A stretch of DNA of 64,000 nt from Labyrinthula sp. Ha (lineage: Eukaryota; Sar; Bigyra; Labyrinthulida; Labyrinthulaceae): positions 620,001-684,000 of the forward strand of contig JAALGZ010000010.1 in assembly GCA_015227615.1 (NCBI GenBank), given 5' to 3'. Numbering within the stretch: the stretch's first letter is position 1; every line of letters starts with the position of its first letter. The position numbers and the translations under genes are program-made. The notes beneath the pieces are model-generated. The model had not been told where the DNA came from, ran no database searches, and saw nothing but the letters and a program-made list of their open reading frames with translations. This document shows, piece after piece, positions 22,266 through 34,169 of this stretch.

Positions 22266-25200
22266 ATCTTCTTATCGTAGCAGTTATAATTGAACGTCTT
22301 AAGCAAAAAAAAAACAGGAATAGTATTCTTTTTCTCAAGCAAGGTTTTTCTGCCATAATTATACTTTAATATTTATCTACTCTGGCTTAGTACATGAACT
22401 CTGTTAGTTGACCATGAACTTTAGGTTAGATTTCAACAGACCTAGATTTTCTCTCGTTATAGAAGTATTAAGTTTGAATTGATTGTACGCTTTAGCATTC
22501 CCAGTTTATAACATCTTTCTCGTCTTCAAAAAAAATCACTAAATAATAAGGCAACTAAGCTACCAAAATGCATTGTATTAATAATGCGCTTCATATTCAT
22601 GGCTCTACTTGTTATGTAATTAGCCACTAGTAGTAGTGGCATTCGAATGGCAGATTTAGTATTTCATGTCTTTGCAACTTATTAACATCTTCAGATTTTC
22701 AAGTAGGTATCTGTATTTCATGACGAGTTCATTTTAGAATTCATTTGTTTTCAATATATATACTATGCTCCAAAGTATACAACAAACATGTAGCAAATAT
22801 GGATTCGCTATTTTTTCTCGATTACTCTCTATACAGGTACTGGTCTCAAATGTCTTGAGATACTGTGTGCTTTAGGATTTAAAGAAAAACTGAGAAGAGG
22901 AGAGAAATTTTTGTTATATTATTTTCAAAATAGTGAAGTTTTAATTGTTGACGTTTTTTAGTTCTGTCCCAGTAATAACAAGCCTAGAAAAATATTTTGT
23001 AGAAAGGAACATATATTCCTGAAAACAGGGAATATATAACTGTATGAATATTGTGAAGGCGCATCCAGGTGTTACTGCAGAAAAATTCTAACTTTGAACA
23101 AACTTCTTAGGTGACCCAGCCTGTCTACATACCACCTTAAATGAGCAATGATGCTTTCAGCGAAAAATTTTTAATGGGTAAATCGTTGAATTTTATTGAG
23201 TGAAGAATGGGAACCTAGTTAAGCATTGATTAAGAATTTTCCAGTTTCGCATAGACAGTTTTAGGTCTAAAGACTGGGTTTGAGGCTCCTTAAGCTTTCA
23301 AAACTCTGCTTAGAGTTGCTTTTTGGTTACGAATCTTAAACTCTTTATTGAGGGATCTTATTCCTTCTGCAACCCTAGAGAAAACGACTTGAGTATATCA
23401 GTTACATCCATTGAACCGGTTCTTGTATTTTGTTTGGCATATTCCACCTCAATTTCGTTGACTATGTTAGACGGTAATCTACCAGAGCAAGTAATTGCTC
23501 TGGATAAGAGATGTTAAGGGAAGCCCGTGATCATATTCAAGTTCTTAGGTGTGTTAGTTGCTCTATTTTGATGAGCCTAGCAGCAGATGTCTAACTACAA
23601 TTGAAAGCTACATATTCTAATACTAAGCTTATCAGGGTTATTGATTATAGTCTTTATGTCATGTTCCATCTCAACATTGACTTCGGTTTTGGTACTCTGC
23701 AGTGTTTCATGAAACTGACTGGTCAAACTACGAGTCCAGGTTCAATTTCACAAACCTCTAAAATGTAGTTCGAGATCTCATAACCCAGATTAAAATTAAG
23801 AAAGGAAAGATGGCAAAAGAATACGAAATATTCCAAAATGTATCCATTTGAAGCGATAGAGTTGTTCTTGCTTCCAAGCTACTGTTCTTCTCTGCTCCCG
23901 GGTATTTCCTGTCCATGTTTCGCGTAGAGGTGATATTATGTTCACCTCTCAATAGAATTCATTACCTCTATAAGAAGGAAAATATCACAATGTTTTAAAC
24001 AACTCCCAGCATAGCCTTAAATGAAGAACATTCTCAACCAAAAGATCCATGTCGTTGTAGTTTTTTATTGTTTTTAGATGTGATAATTGTTTTCTGCAGG
24101 ATTTTATGGATTTTTGCTTTTCGTAACTGGTAGCATAAGATCTCCAGTAATTAACTCAATGTTGTACTCATGGGCATAACAAAATTTGGTTTTCTTGACG
24201 TCGTAGTACTAATTCGTTGAACCGATATATCGTCTCTGTATTTCAAAGCCCTGCTTTGGTCATACCTATACTACACTAGCTGCAAGACAGTAAGTGCAAA
24301 CTTTTATGCTTCCTGAATTTGGTTTCTATTGAGATTTAAATAAAAAATCTGTTTCCCGTTGGCATAGCTTTTTTTAATTATTTACAAAGTTTTTATTCTT
24401 ATAGACGATAATTTCGTGTTCTCAGACCTTCCTATTCATGGAAGTGCTAAAGAATTCTTATAATAGATGCTTAAACATTGCTTGAAACTTAAAATAGACC
24501 TAAGCCATTTAGACGTTCAAACAGCTCCAATTAAAATGATTGACATCCGATGACTAATAGAACAAACCCATGTCTTACCATTGATTGAGCGACTCTTCAT
24601 TCCTGCTTAATTCCAACCGTCTATGGAACTCAAAAACTATCATCTATTCTAGAACAAAACTTCATACCAGAATTTTCCTGAACATCCTTGAATTTTTGAG
24701 GAAAATATGTATTTAGTGGCAAACGTATTCTGGCCAATATGAACAATATACCATAGAAAACAGAATTCCACATTGTTTTTGGCATATGATATACTTCAAT
24801 ATACTTTGATTGAGCAAAATCTATATGATATATCATGCATGCACTCAATGTACCTGGGAAAAAGACAGACAAGAAGGATGAAAAACAACTTCTTTATTGG
24901 AATACCAAGGCTCAACCAATTAAGTGCTGGCTTAAGTGTGGAATACTGTAACTATTTTTTTTGAGAAAAATGATTAATATAATTATATATATATATTATA
25001 CTTAAAAGTTTTTTATCTTTGGTCTTTCTATTTTTGTGGAAGGTTGTGTTTGCTTATTAGTCATCTGACTGCGCAATTCTATATTTCTACTCGTATATTC
25101 CAAATAATTCTCAAACATATTTTTTTGAAAAGTTAGATAATAAAAAAAAACATAACTTAACAAACTATTCGGTGTATTTAAATTTTATGCGACTTTGTAA

Positions 25201-25307
25201 GCATTTGGTTCTCATTGTAATAATGTTATACGGTGTGCCTATTTGACATATTAATAAAACCACAGTATGACATTACCACATACTACTGATTCGAGGAAAG
25301 AACAGAA
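22266..25307. other. Intergenic, 3 kb, no gene recognised
   Basis: AT-rich sequence with only chance-length open frames (for example 23323-23517, 23758-23952, 24630-24872). A short (TA)n tract lies near 24982-24998. The last 200 bases before 25308 presumably hold the HMBS promoter. Confidence 0.5.
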
Positions 25308-26519
25308 ATGCAAAGCGCAGCATTCATCATTGGTTCTTTAGGATTATTCCTCTACTTCAAGAAAACAAAATCTACAGCCACAAATTCCCTACCAAAACGC
25401 AATGCCAACACACTTTACCTCGGCACACGTAGATCTGACCTTGCTATGATACAAACACACCACGTTGCAGACCTGCTAAAGAAAAGCAATCCCAACCTCA
25501 ACATAGAAATCGTTCGACCCATGGATACAATAGGAGATAAAATTCTAAACCAGCACTTAAAGTCTTTATCTCTTCAAATCCCTGGACTATTCACAAAAGA
25601 TCTAGAAGAAGGTTTACTACTTGGTCACTTTGATGCAGTTGTTCATTCCTTAAAAGACATGCCAACAAGTTTACCTCCTGGATTAATCCTTGCTGCAATA
25701 ACAACTCGACAAGATCCTTTGGATGTAGCAATAATACATCAAAAACATCTAACAAAATGCAGAACTCTTGAAGAACTTCCACACGGATCTGTAATTGGAA
25801 CAAGTGCAATACGAAGAGAAGCTGAATTAAGACGAAGATATAAACATAAACACTTTATATATAAAATAATCCGTGGAAACGTAAACTCTAGATTAAGCAA
25901 ACTAGATAATGGTGAATATGATGCTATTATATTAGCAGCTGCTGGATTAAAACGTCTTGGACGTAAATTTGAAGCTAGAATAACAGAATTTTTATCTCCT
26001 CCTAATATTTTATATGGAGTAAGTCAAGGAGCTCTTGGATTAGAATGTAGAGAAGGTGATGAAAGAGTTAAAAATATTCTTGTGAAAGCTTGTGAAGATT
26101 GGGAAAGTAGTTTAGTTTGTCTTGCAGAACGTGCGCTATTGAGAAGTTTAGAAGGTGGATGTCAATTACCTTTAGGAGTTGAAAGTAGAGTTGAACCGGT
26201 TGAAGGACATTCAAGTGCTATGAGATTAGATCTACGAGGTAGAATTTTAGATGAGAAAGGAGAGAAAGTTGTTGAAGATAGTTTAAGTCGGATGGTTTGG
26301 AATTTTAAAGAAGCGGAGTGGATTGGAGAAGAATTAGGAAAGAAATTGTTGGAAAAGGGTGGAGAGGATATTTTAAAAGAGTTGAGAGATGGTGGAGTTT
26401 TAGAGGGTGAAGGAAGAGATGTTAGTATTGATCCAAAAAAACATAGACGAAATAGCAGTGTTGAGTTAAGTTATGGATCTGCAGAAACTCCTCATTTACA
26501 CTGGAAAGAAAGAATTTGA
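25308..26519 (+). CDS. HMBS: Hydroxymethylbilane synthase (porphobilinogen deaminase), N-terminally membrane-anchored
   Basis: Condenses four porphobilinogens into hydroxymethylbilane, the third step of heme synthesis after ALA. 403 residues, starting at ATG with a clean frame to TGA. Landmarks: LGTRRSDLAMIQT (39-50), TIGDKIL (74-80), FTKDLEEGLL (95-104), VVHSLKDMPT (111-120, with catalytic Asp117), GTSAIRREAELR (164-175), IRGNVNSRLSKL (188-199), LAAAGLKRLG (209-218) and LEGGCQLPLGV (281-291, with Cys285, the dipyrromethane-cofactor cysteine). All key residues are present. Odd: residues 5-17 (AFIIGSLGLFLYF) form a membrane segment followed by KKTKS, unlike the soluble family norm, and there is a charged C-terminal extension beyond about residue 345. 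The sequence style is closer to the opisthokont/cytosolic enzymes than to bacterial hemC. Convergent with the CENP-C gene, 148 bases apart. Confidence 0.95.
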   Translation: MQSAAFIIGSLGLFLYFKKTKSTATNSLPKRNANTLYLGTRRSDLAMIQTHHVADLLKKSNPNLNIEIVRPMDTIGDKILNQHLKSLSLQIPGLFTKDLEEGLLLGHFDAVVHSLKDMPTSLPPGLILAAITTRQDPLDVAIIHQKHLTKCRTLEELPHGSVIGTSAIRREAELRRRYKHKHFIYKIIRGNVNSRLSKLDNGEYDAIILAAAGLKRLGRKFEARITEFLSPPNILYGVSQGALGLECREGDERVKNILVKACEDWESSLVCLAERALLRSLEGGCQLPLGVESRVEPVEGHSSAMRLDLRGRILDEKGEKVVEDSLSRMVWNFKEAEWIGEELGKKLLEKGGEDILKELRDGGVLEGEGRDVSIDPKKHRRNSSVELSYGSAETPHLHWKERI

Positions 26520-26552
26520 TGTTTCTAAACTATGTTTGTTCTATTTATTAAG

Positions 26553-26558
26553 AATAAA
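26553..26558 (+). promoter_or_regulatory. Possible polyadenylation signal AATAAA
   Basis: AATAAA 33 bases past the HMBS stop, a suitable distance for the 3' end of that transcript before the convergent CENP-C gene. Such hexamers are frequent in AT-rich DNA. Confidence 0.4.
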
Positions 26559-26667
26559 CTTTTTGAACTTCGTTGAAGAAAATATATTTCTCGAAAGTTT
26601 TCTAATATTTTACTGATGTATATTATAGTACTTGTATGATATTTATTTTTCAGTTATTTTACTATAT

Positions 26668-28852
26668 TCAAAGAGTTGAACTTATTTCACTAAAATCATC
26701 AGAGAAATAGTCTTCTTCTCCTCTTTCAATTATTTCTTCAAAAACTATTGTAGCAATACATTTACTACTCAAATTGAAAAACGAAAAAACTAAATCTTTA
26801 TTCGCAGAGTACTTGAAGCCTGTTTCAACCGGAAACCTCTTATTACCCATCATACTGAACACCAAAGATCCAGGTTGACAACTGCTCACTCTAATCGATG
26901 TTCCTCTTCTGACTTCAACAGCTGCTCTCATCCCTTTGGGCTGAATATTAAGTTGATATACTAGAGAAGTATCAGTTCTTAAAAGAGTAGCCAGCTCGCA
27001 AGGAATTGACCTTCTGACTTTTTTTTTCACCTCAAATATATCTTTCTCACCCTCAAGGTTGGCATTATATGCTTTATTTCTAACCTTTCGCACTTTAAAA
27101 ATATCATGTTCAACTTCAACAACTTGATCATGCCTTTCATCAAAAAAAGAAGTTTTTCCAAGGAGCGGTTTATCTTTTTCGCTAACATTTACTTTTATTC
27201 TAGCCAAAGCAGTTGGTTTGCATAATTTTCTTCGTTTTCTTGGTTGTTCAGGTGTTTGAATAAACGTAGTTTTTGAATATCCCTTACATTCAAAAACAGG
27301 AGGAGGAATTTCAGATGGAGTAGTATCTTCACAAGTATTCTTTCCACTAACTGCTCTCTCACCTAGCCAGAACTTTACTGGTTTCATTCTTCTTCTCGTT
27401 GATCTCCTTTTCCCTGGGGTTTTCTCTTTCTCTGGTTCTGGAATAAGGGGTATTTCTAGACCTCTCGCAAGTTTTGGTTTGTATTTCACAACTTGTAAAC
27501 TTGTTTCAGATGAAAAACTGGACTCTACATTTGACTTCATTGTATCAGCCACTGTCCCATGAACGTTTCCAGATGAGCTTGCAGAACTCATTGTTTCTTT
27601 CAAATTCATTACGTCTGCGTCAACAGATTCTGAACCTGGAGTCAGATTATTTTCAGAATCACTTGATAATATTGTTTGAACTTTGTCCCTATCAGGTTCT
27701 AATGAATCTTCTGAAGCATCAAATTCCACATTTACATCAAGATCAAGGTTATTTTCGTCTCTGAAGCTTCCTAACTTCGAAGAGATACTTCGCTGTTCGG
27801 ATCGAAAGGTAGATAAGGTATCACTCATTCCGTTTCTGTTATGCTGCGCAAGGATTTCTGGAAGGGAAGTCTCCAAAGGTTCAAAATCTTCATTCAAGCT
27901 ATTAGTCTTCTCGTTTTCATTGTTGCTTAGATTTCCAACTGAGCCTTCATCACCAAATACCAATGTTCGAGCACCAAAGGTACTTCTTCCTGACATGTTA
28001 ATTCTCTCTGCAACATTTGGTCTATTTGAAAGAGAGGTTTCAGTTTCAACTTCCAAGGAATCATCCATCTCATCAACTCCAGAGGTCGATCTGCTTTCAT
28101 CAATGCTAAGTCTATTATTTGAAGCATGGCTTATGAGCTCAGATCTAAGAGTTGAACTTCCATCGGTCATGCTTCTCACCTCCATGTCCATGGGACTCTG
28201 CACAAATGATCTTCGATCTCTTCTTGCTCTTACTCTATTCCTTCCACCGAAGAAATTTGATATACTTTCCTTGAACTGACTTAATCTCTTAAGCGCTTTG
28301 CTTTCAAATTGTTCTTTTTCTACTTTCTTTTCTTTCTCATAAGGGGAAAAAACAACTCTTGGTGGTATTTTTTGTGCTTGTGTTTTCTTCTTACTGATTT
28401 GGTTTCTTCCAGTATCTTGGCTTTTATTCACAGATTTTTTCCTTGCTCTTAGCTCTTTACGTTTCTTTCTTTGTTTATATGTTTCCCATTTTTGCACTAA
28501 ATGTAAATAAAACAACAGAAATACTAAATTTCTTGGTTTCTTCCTCTTCTCTCCGTTTCTCCGCAAGTTTTATATCTAGGAGGTTTTCTTCATTTGAACT
28601 TCTTAACTCTGATAAATTGTCCTTAAAAGGCTCGAATCTCAATCTTCTTCTGGTCTTGGCTTCTCTAACATTTGAACCGAGTGCGTTCAACTCATATGTA
28701 TTACTTCCTTGACGCTGCTTTGAAACCGTTTTTTTGCGCTGTTTACTATGAAAATTGTTTAAGTTTTCTCCAAATACACCAGATAGTTTTATTTGATTGA
28801 TTCGTCTAAAGTCAGATCCGCTGAACGAATTTGATTTCAGTCTTCCGTCCAT
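26668..28852 (-). CDS. CENPC: Centromere protein C (CENP-C/Mif2)
   Basis: Inner-kinetochore protein that binds the CENP-A nucleosome and links it to the outer kinetochore. Two exons (28852-28525 and 28496-26668) give about 718 residues. Evidence: KRRSTRRRMKPVKFWLGE (about residues 471-488) is the CENP-C motif, with the conserved Arg residues, the Pro and the [FYW]-W pair. The C-terminal 110 residues (IPCELATLLRTDTSLVYQLNIQPKGMRA...GNKRFPVETGF...FFNLSS) fit the Mif2/CENP-C cupin dimerisation domain. The middle is acidic, Ser-rich and disordered. The N-terminus is basic (LKSNSFSGSDFRRINQ; RKKTVSKQRQG), as expected for regions contacting the Mis12 complex and nucleosomes. I chose the ATG at 28852 (MDGRLKSNSF). 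An upstream in-frame ATG at 28924 would add 24 hydrophobic residues and is less likely. TGA stop. Confidence 0.88.
28497..28524 (-). other. 28-nt spliceosomal intron in the CENP-C gene
   Basis: On the minus strand it starts GTATTT, is T-rich and ends TTTACATTTAG. Removing exactly 28 nt joins AAA TTT A to TG CAA AAA TGG, restoring one continuous frame (ETKKF-MQKWETYKQRKKRKE) between the N-terminal part and the long C-terminal part. Without removal the frame ends shortly after at TAA. This is one of the shortest spliceosomal intron sizes known. Confidence 0.7.
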
Positions 28853-31800
28853 GAGAAAATCTTCTGTTTTACAAATGAGTAGTTTCAATAAGAATATGAT
28901 TTTGGGAGATTCCCGTAAATACATTTTGATAAACTCGAAGAAGTACCGAATTAGTTGAGGTGTTTCAATGGATTCCAAAATAAAAACTATAAAGCAACTA
29001 CATATATATTTTCAATTATCAATTTTATCTTATAAAGTTAGCCAATCTATCTACCTTTTTGGGTCAGTTTATCTGATTACATGGAATTAGAGTTTTCGTT
29101 TTTCATTATCGACCATGGATTTAATTTTTTATAGTTGAGAGCCACCTTTTTCTGCTAGATATATTACAAAAAACATCTTAGTATTGAATGGAAATATGTT
29201 CAAAAGTAAAATATAAGACATCATTACTCGTAAGCTAATAATTCTTAGATACTTTCAAATAATCTCCAAACTTTGAGAATAATATCATAATCTAGAAAAG
29301 TTGATCCCTAATTAGATAATACTGAGCATATGATCCCAGATGATATTTACTTTGCGATTATTCCCGTAATGGTACTCTCTCTCCGATATAACGAAGCTTG
29401 ACTTCAACTAGCTCCTTTTCCTTTAAAAAGCATAAAGGGCCCGGTTTTGCACCCTTAACTGATGCTTTATTAAGTACAGTTATGCTTCATGAAAATGCAA
29501 ACTATGAAATATATGATTTTAATCTATAGTTTTCTGCATTTTACTCTTAAAATGAGACTGGTAGCAGTATCATTCGACTCTTGTGTTCAAATCACGGATT
29601 ATTAAAAAATAATTCTTGTTGTAGAAAAAGCAAGTAGTGTTCTATGACACAATATGAGAAATCTTCGATAACTTCAAACATTTAATTGAAACTTACCCTT
29701 AGTTGTTAGGTTTTTAATATACTAGATTCATAGTTCATAAAAGGTCTTCAAAGTTTGCTTAAGTAGATTTTAACCTTGAAAATTTTCCAGAAACTTGTAC
29801 AGAACAAGACTGTGTGAACTAGATTAGTATAACTTTAACTTTCAAATGATATGGTACAAATTTCGCCACAAATTTTCGGTCCAGCTAACTAGGACTTTTT
29901 GACTTAGTATTCATGTAAACTGTTTCGAAGAGCAGGTTATCTTTCATATCTTCTAATTCATCATACCTAATTTTTTCAGACATCATAGTTGCTACTTCAT
30001 TTAATATTTTAAAGATTTGATTGCTGAGAAGAATCTTTTACATATCTGTTCCTCATGACAGAAGCGAAAATCATAGAAATGTTCACATATGTAAGTCAAT
30101 AATGTAGAAAGAAGTTTTCGAAACCTTCTTAACCACGGGCAAATGCATCTACTCTGCTTTTATTGAGGCCTAAGCTAGAAGTGGTACTTTAAATCATCCA
30201 AAGAATCATGTTTATTCTAGTGGAATCTTTTAAATTTTGGGTTAAAGCAAGGGATTCTTAACCTTCAATGAGAAGTTTCTACAGAAGATGCGCACAATAA
30301 GAATAAATACGCTAGATGTTAAGAATAACTTGAAAAAGTTAAGAAACTTCTTTATTATTTAGGTAGTAGCTTTATTATAGAGCAGTAAATGCACTTGAAA
30401 AATATGGGGTTTGCCGTTCCAATCACTTATTAGTTCTCATTAATCTCTAAATATGCAAATTAGTCGTACAACTATGAATAAATAACTCTACTTGTTTTCT
30501 CATTATAATACTTTCAAAGATTTAATTTTATTCTTAGTAACAGAAACTGTCAAACGATTGTGTACATATGTATATTATCTTCAAGTATTTAAAGATATAA
30601 GACAATTATCACGACTAGAAGAATGCTAGAATTCTCTTATATTTAGTTTTACAGACTCAGACATAAATTATGAGACTCCTAGTCCTTAAAATGTAAGGCA
30701 TAACTCGTTACATTTAATAAAATTTAAATAATTCATTTTTTAACCAATGGAACCATTTTCAAACGTTTTATTGACTTTCAAGAGCCTCATTTTATATTAA
30801 TTTGAGTGGCTAAGCAATAAAATCCCAGCTCATGTTATATGAGCAACTTATCTTTATCAATTGAAGCATTTCTCTATTGCTTGCATTAATCTAATTGGAG
30901 CAACCCGTTCTTAGTAGCCTAGATTCTTTTACCATTGGAGTTCGATGAAACGGCCAACTACACCCATTGTTTACGTGGAATTTAGCGTAACTCTTTCTAT
31001 ATTTAGAATTCCGTGTGCTTTCCCAATATGGTTACGCACCGACATCCCTTCCCTTCTTAATATATACAAAACTACTAAGATTCAGTTGCAATAATATAAC
31101 TTAAACCATCTAAAACCGGAAAACAAAACACCTCACAATAGCAATTGGTTCTATTGTTATACGTTGAATGGGCGATCGTGTTAACGGCAACTAGCAGAGC
31201 TTAAATTTGTGAAATTCGTATTACCTTTGTTCTCGCTAAGACATCTCCTAAATAATCGTGAATTGACGGGAAAGGTGGCAACTGCTATGACTCGATTAAT
31301 TTTCTGTAGTTCCAACATAGTTCTTCGATGGGAAATTTGAGGTGATAGTTTATTTTCATAGAATAGCTCTCAGTTGTCATGCCAACCTAATTATTCTACT
31401 TTAAGCTATCTAGTACAGAGATCTCGCAGCATTTGCCTTATTTTTTAATGTTCAAGTACCCTGTATTACCTTAATATTTTTTTCTTTCTAGGTTAAGCAG
31501 TATTTCGGGTGAAAATCTTTAAAATAATAAGGCTGTTTTCAGCGGATGTTCTTGGAGAGCTAAATATAAGACATGATATTTAAGAATTTATTGAATATAC
31601 TTTATATAACTAAAGCAACCCAGAATTTCAAATATTCACTGTTATGTAGAACATTAAACACTACCAAATTTAAGCAATTCAACAATACACCAACAAGGAA
31701 ACACTAAACAAAAGGGCTCATTCAATCTCTAGAATGTTAGATATGGCTCTTGTATTGACCTTAGCATTCTTAGTAAAAAATCATCTTCTGTTGTCTTTCT

Positions 31801-32039
31801 TGTTACATAGTGCTTTTAACTTTATCGAAAATAACGACAAGAACGCTTTAAAATTCCCAAGGAATACAAGCCACTTGCAAAATTGCTCTGCTGAAGTGAA
31901 TTCATATTGAGAATTCATCCAAACATTACCTAGTATTAAATTTTATGGAAATGAATCAATATAAACAAAAAACATAATTTCTGAAACTGACGCAAGTACT
32001 GTTTCCTGCTTTCAGTCGTGAATTTTTTCACAAATGCAA
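28853..32039. other. Intergenic, about 3.2 kb, nothing recognised
   Basis: AT-rich, no open frame of note, no tRNA or element ends seen. The first few hundred bases would contain the CENP-C promoter. Confidence 0.5.
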
Positions 32040-32990
32040 CTTTGTCACCTACAAAGTATTTCACATTAAGAAAATAACTCTAACCATGTGTCTTGCTAAA
32101 GTATTTGATAAGGATGAGTACTTTAAACCCTAGAAAAGGCAAATTTTAAGGATCTTCTTCACTAAGTTTACACATCTCTAAAAGGAAATACATTCAAATT
32201 TAAAATCACGAACAACAACTTTGTAGATGAACTGATTCCTGTCATACCCTAGGGATTCACTATGTACAACTTCTTAACCCAGTACTTAAGTTTTCTCTTC
32301 TCTGGTTGACTGTAACTGAGCTTAACTTCTCTCAGAAAAATCAAATGTTGAAAATCTGCACAGCTGAAAACACGAAATCACTCAGTTTTGCTATAATCCC
32401 CTAAATTTTTGTACTAGGTAGCCCCAAACAACTGAAAAACACGAACTGTAACCTTTAATTCTGTGTTTTAGGACATTTCTAATATTTTTTTAAAGAAAAG
32501 TCGATATTGGGCTAAAATGCTGTTTTCATCAACTTCAATCCGTGTAATACCTCGAGAAATACTCGTCTAGAGTCTAAATAATTCTCACCAGTCAAAAGAT
32601 TGGGTAAACTTAGGTCTAGAAACATCTTTGTTTGAGAATTGGAGCAACGTATATAGACTTCGTAACAATGTATCCTATTTCCAAGATCTCAGAAACTCTG
32701 AAAAAGGATGCCCTTGAATGTCAAATATTCCTGAATGGGTGATACCAAATACCGAAAGATTCTGAAGAATAATATCCACTTTGAGCAACTGGTAACTTAG
32801 GGTTTTCTACAAGCTTGATTCCAGAAAACTCGAAGATTGTCCCTATTTACCGCAGCAACAGTTATTTGGCCTAGTTTAATGTAGTTTCAAATTCTACTTT
32901 AAAATTGCCTAAGCTGAACTTCCAATTAGTAAAATGCGACAAATTTAGGCTCTAACATTATCTAGAACCAGTTTAGAATAACTTAGAACT
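32040..32990 (+). repeat. Dispersed noncoding repeat, copy 2
   Basis: Second copy of the repeat at 7060-8000, same orientation. The shared anchors and rough identity are given there. Neither copy has open frames or clear terminal repeats. Confidence 0.7.
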
Positions 32991-33761
32991 CAATTATATG
33001 AGTTCCAGTTTTGAATCCTTGCAAGTAGTGGTTGTTCAGTGTTGTGACAATCGCATTTCAGTTATTTCTAAGTCCAATTTTTCATTCACAAAAAATTATC
33101 CCAGGCTATTGGCAGAACTCATTTTATTTTGCATATAGGAAGAAAAACAAAGTTTAAAGCTTAGGGAATCTCCTAAAGTACAGAAATGTACAGCTAGTTC
33201 TTGTGCTTCCCACGTTTCCAAACAGTTTTCTTCAGATTCAGCGTGACTCTAATTTGTGAAGTTTACTTGTTGGTTTTATTATCATACCCTTTAACCAGGA
33301 ATGAAATGGATTTTCCTTTTATGCACAATGTGACAAGAAATCCTAAGTATGTCATAATATAATTAAGTTCTTCCAAACTGATAAAGTGGTTCTATATAAA
33401 GTGTGTTCTAAAATGAGAACCCTAAATTCACAATGAAATGAAACAAGTAGAGAATAAGTAAAATACTTGAAAAATTTCCCTGATCAAACTGTTTAATATA
33501 TATTCGCTCAGAAAGGGCTTATTCAAGAAGTTGAGCAAGATCTTTAAATAGAATTTTTCAGCTTTTTTAAAGTTGCTGGAAAGTTCTCGACACGAATGAG
33601 AATTTTTCTGTATAGATTTTTTATGATAAAGTAATGATAGAAATAATGTTCAACAAAAACGTGAATTTTTTCCGGAAACAAAAGTTTATCCTAAGCAAAA
33701 ATTAAAATTCTTAATTAATACAGATGAGATATAAGAAAGATAGTTGTTGACTTCTAATGTT
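32991..33761. other. Intergenic, nothing recognised
   Basis: AT-rich flank between the repeat and the decayed frame at 33762. No feature recognised. Confidence 0.45.
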
Positions 33762-34169
33762 ATGAAGAAAAAGATAGAGACGAAAGATGCGAAGCGTCAA
33801 GAAGTGGTTCACCCTATAATTGACCGTAATGAACCCGCTGAGAGAGCTTTTGAAGAGTTAGGGAAGTAGAAGAAAACCAATTTTTCTACTCAAAGTAACC
33901 TTGATGTTTTTGATATAGCTGTAAAGAAGAGATAAGAAAAGAGATGGACAAGGAAGGAAGGTGGATTAGAAAGACTAAGATGGCTGACTTGCTCTGAAGG
34001 CATGATCTTATCCAATCTCATCTAAATACTGGAAAACGAAAAGAACAGAAAAAAGATGGTAGATCTTAGATTAAGGGAAAAGTTATGTTTACAATTAGCT
34101 GCTGGATGGGATAACTGTCTCCTACATGCTAAAAAACCATTTCTTCACTATCCAAAAGCTCTCCTTTAA
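33762..34169 (+). pseudogene. Small decayed or unusually interrupted reading frame
   Basis: From ATG at 33762 a single frame of 136 codons has protein-like composition, markedly less AT-rich than its surroundings. It reads MKKKIETKDAKRQEVVHPII, NEPAERAFEELGK, SNLDVFDIAVKKR, LERLRWLTCSEGMIL, MVDLRLREKLCLQLAAGWDN and FLHYPKALL. It is interrupted by three in-frame stops (TAG at 33867-33869, TAA and TAA further on), all of the TAR class. The first could lie in a 30-nt GT-AG interval (33866-33895) that keeps frame. A second reading frame also looks gene-like near the middle (DKEGRWIRKTKMADLL, stop at 33997). Family unknown. A decayed gene is the simplest view. Confidence 0.35.
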
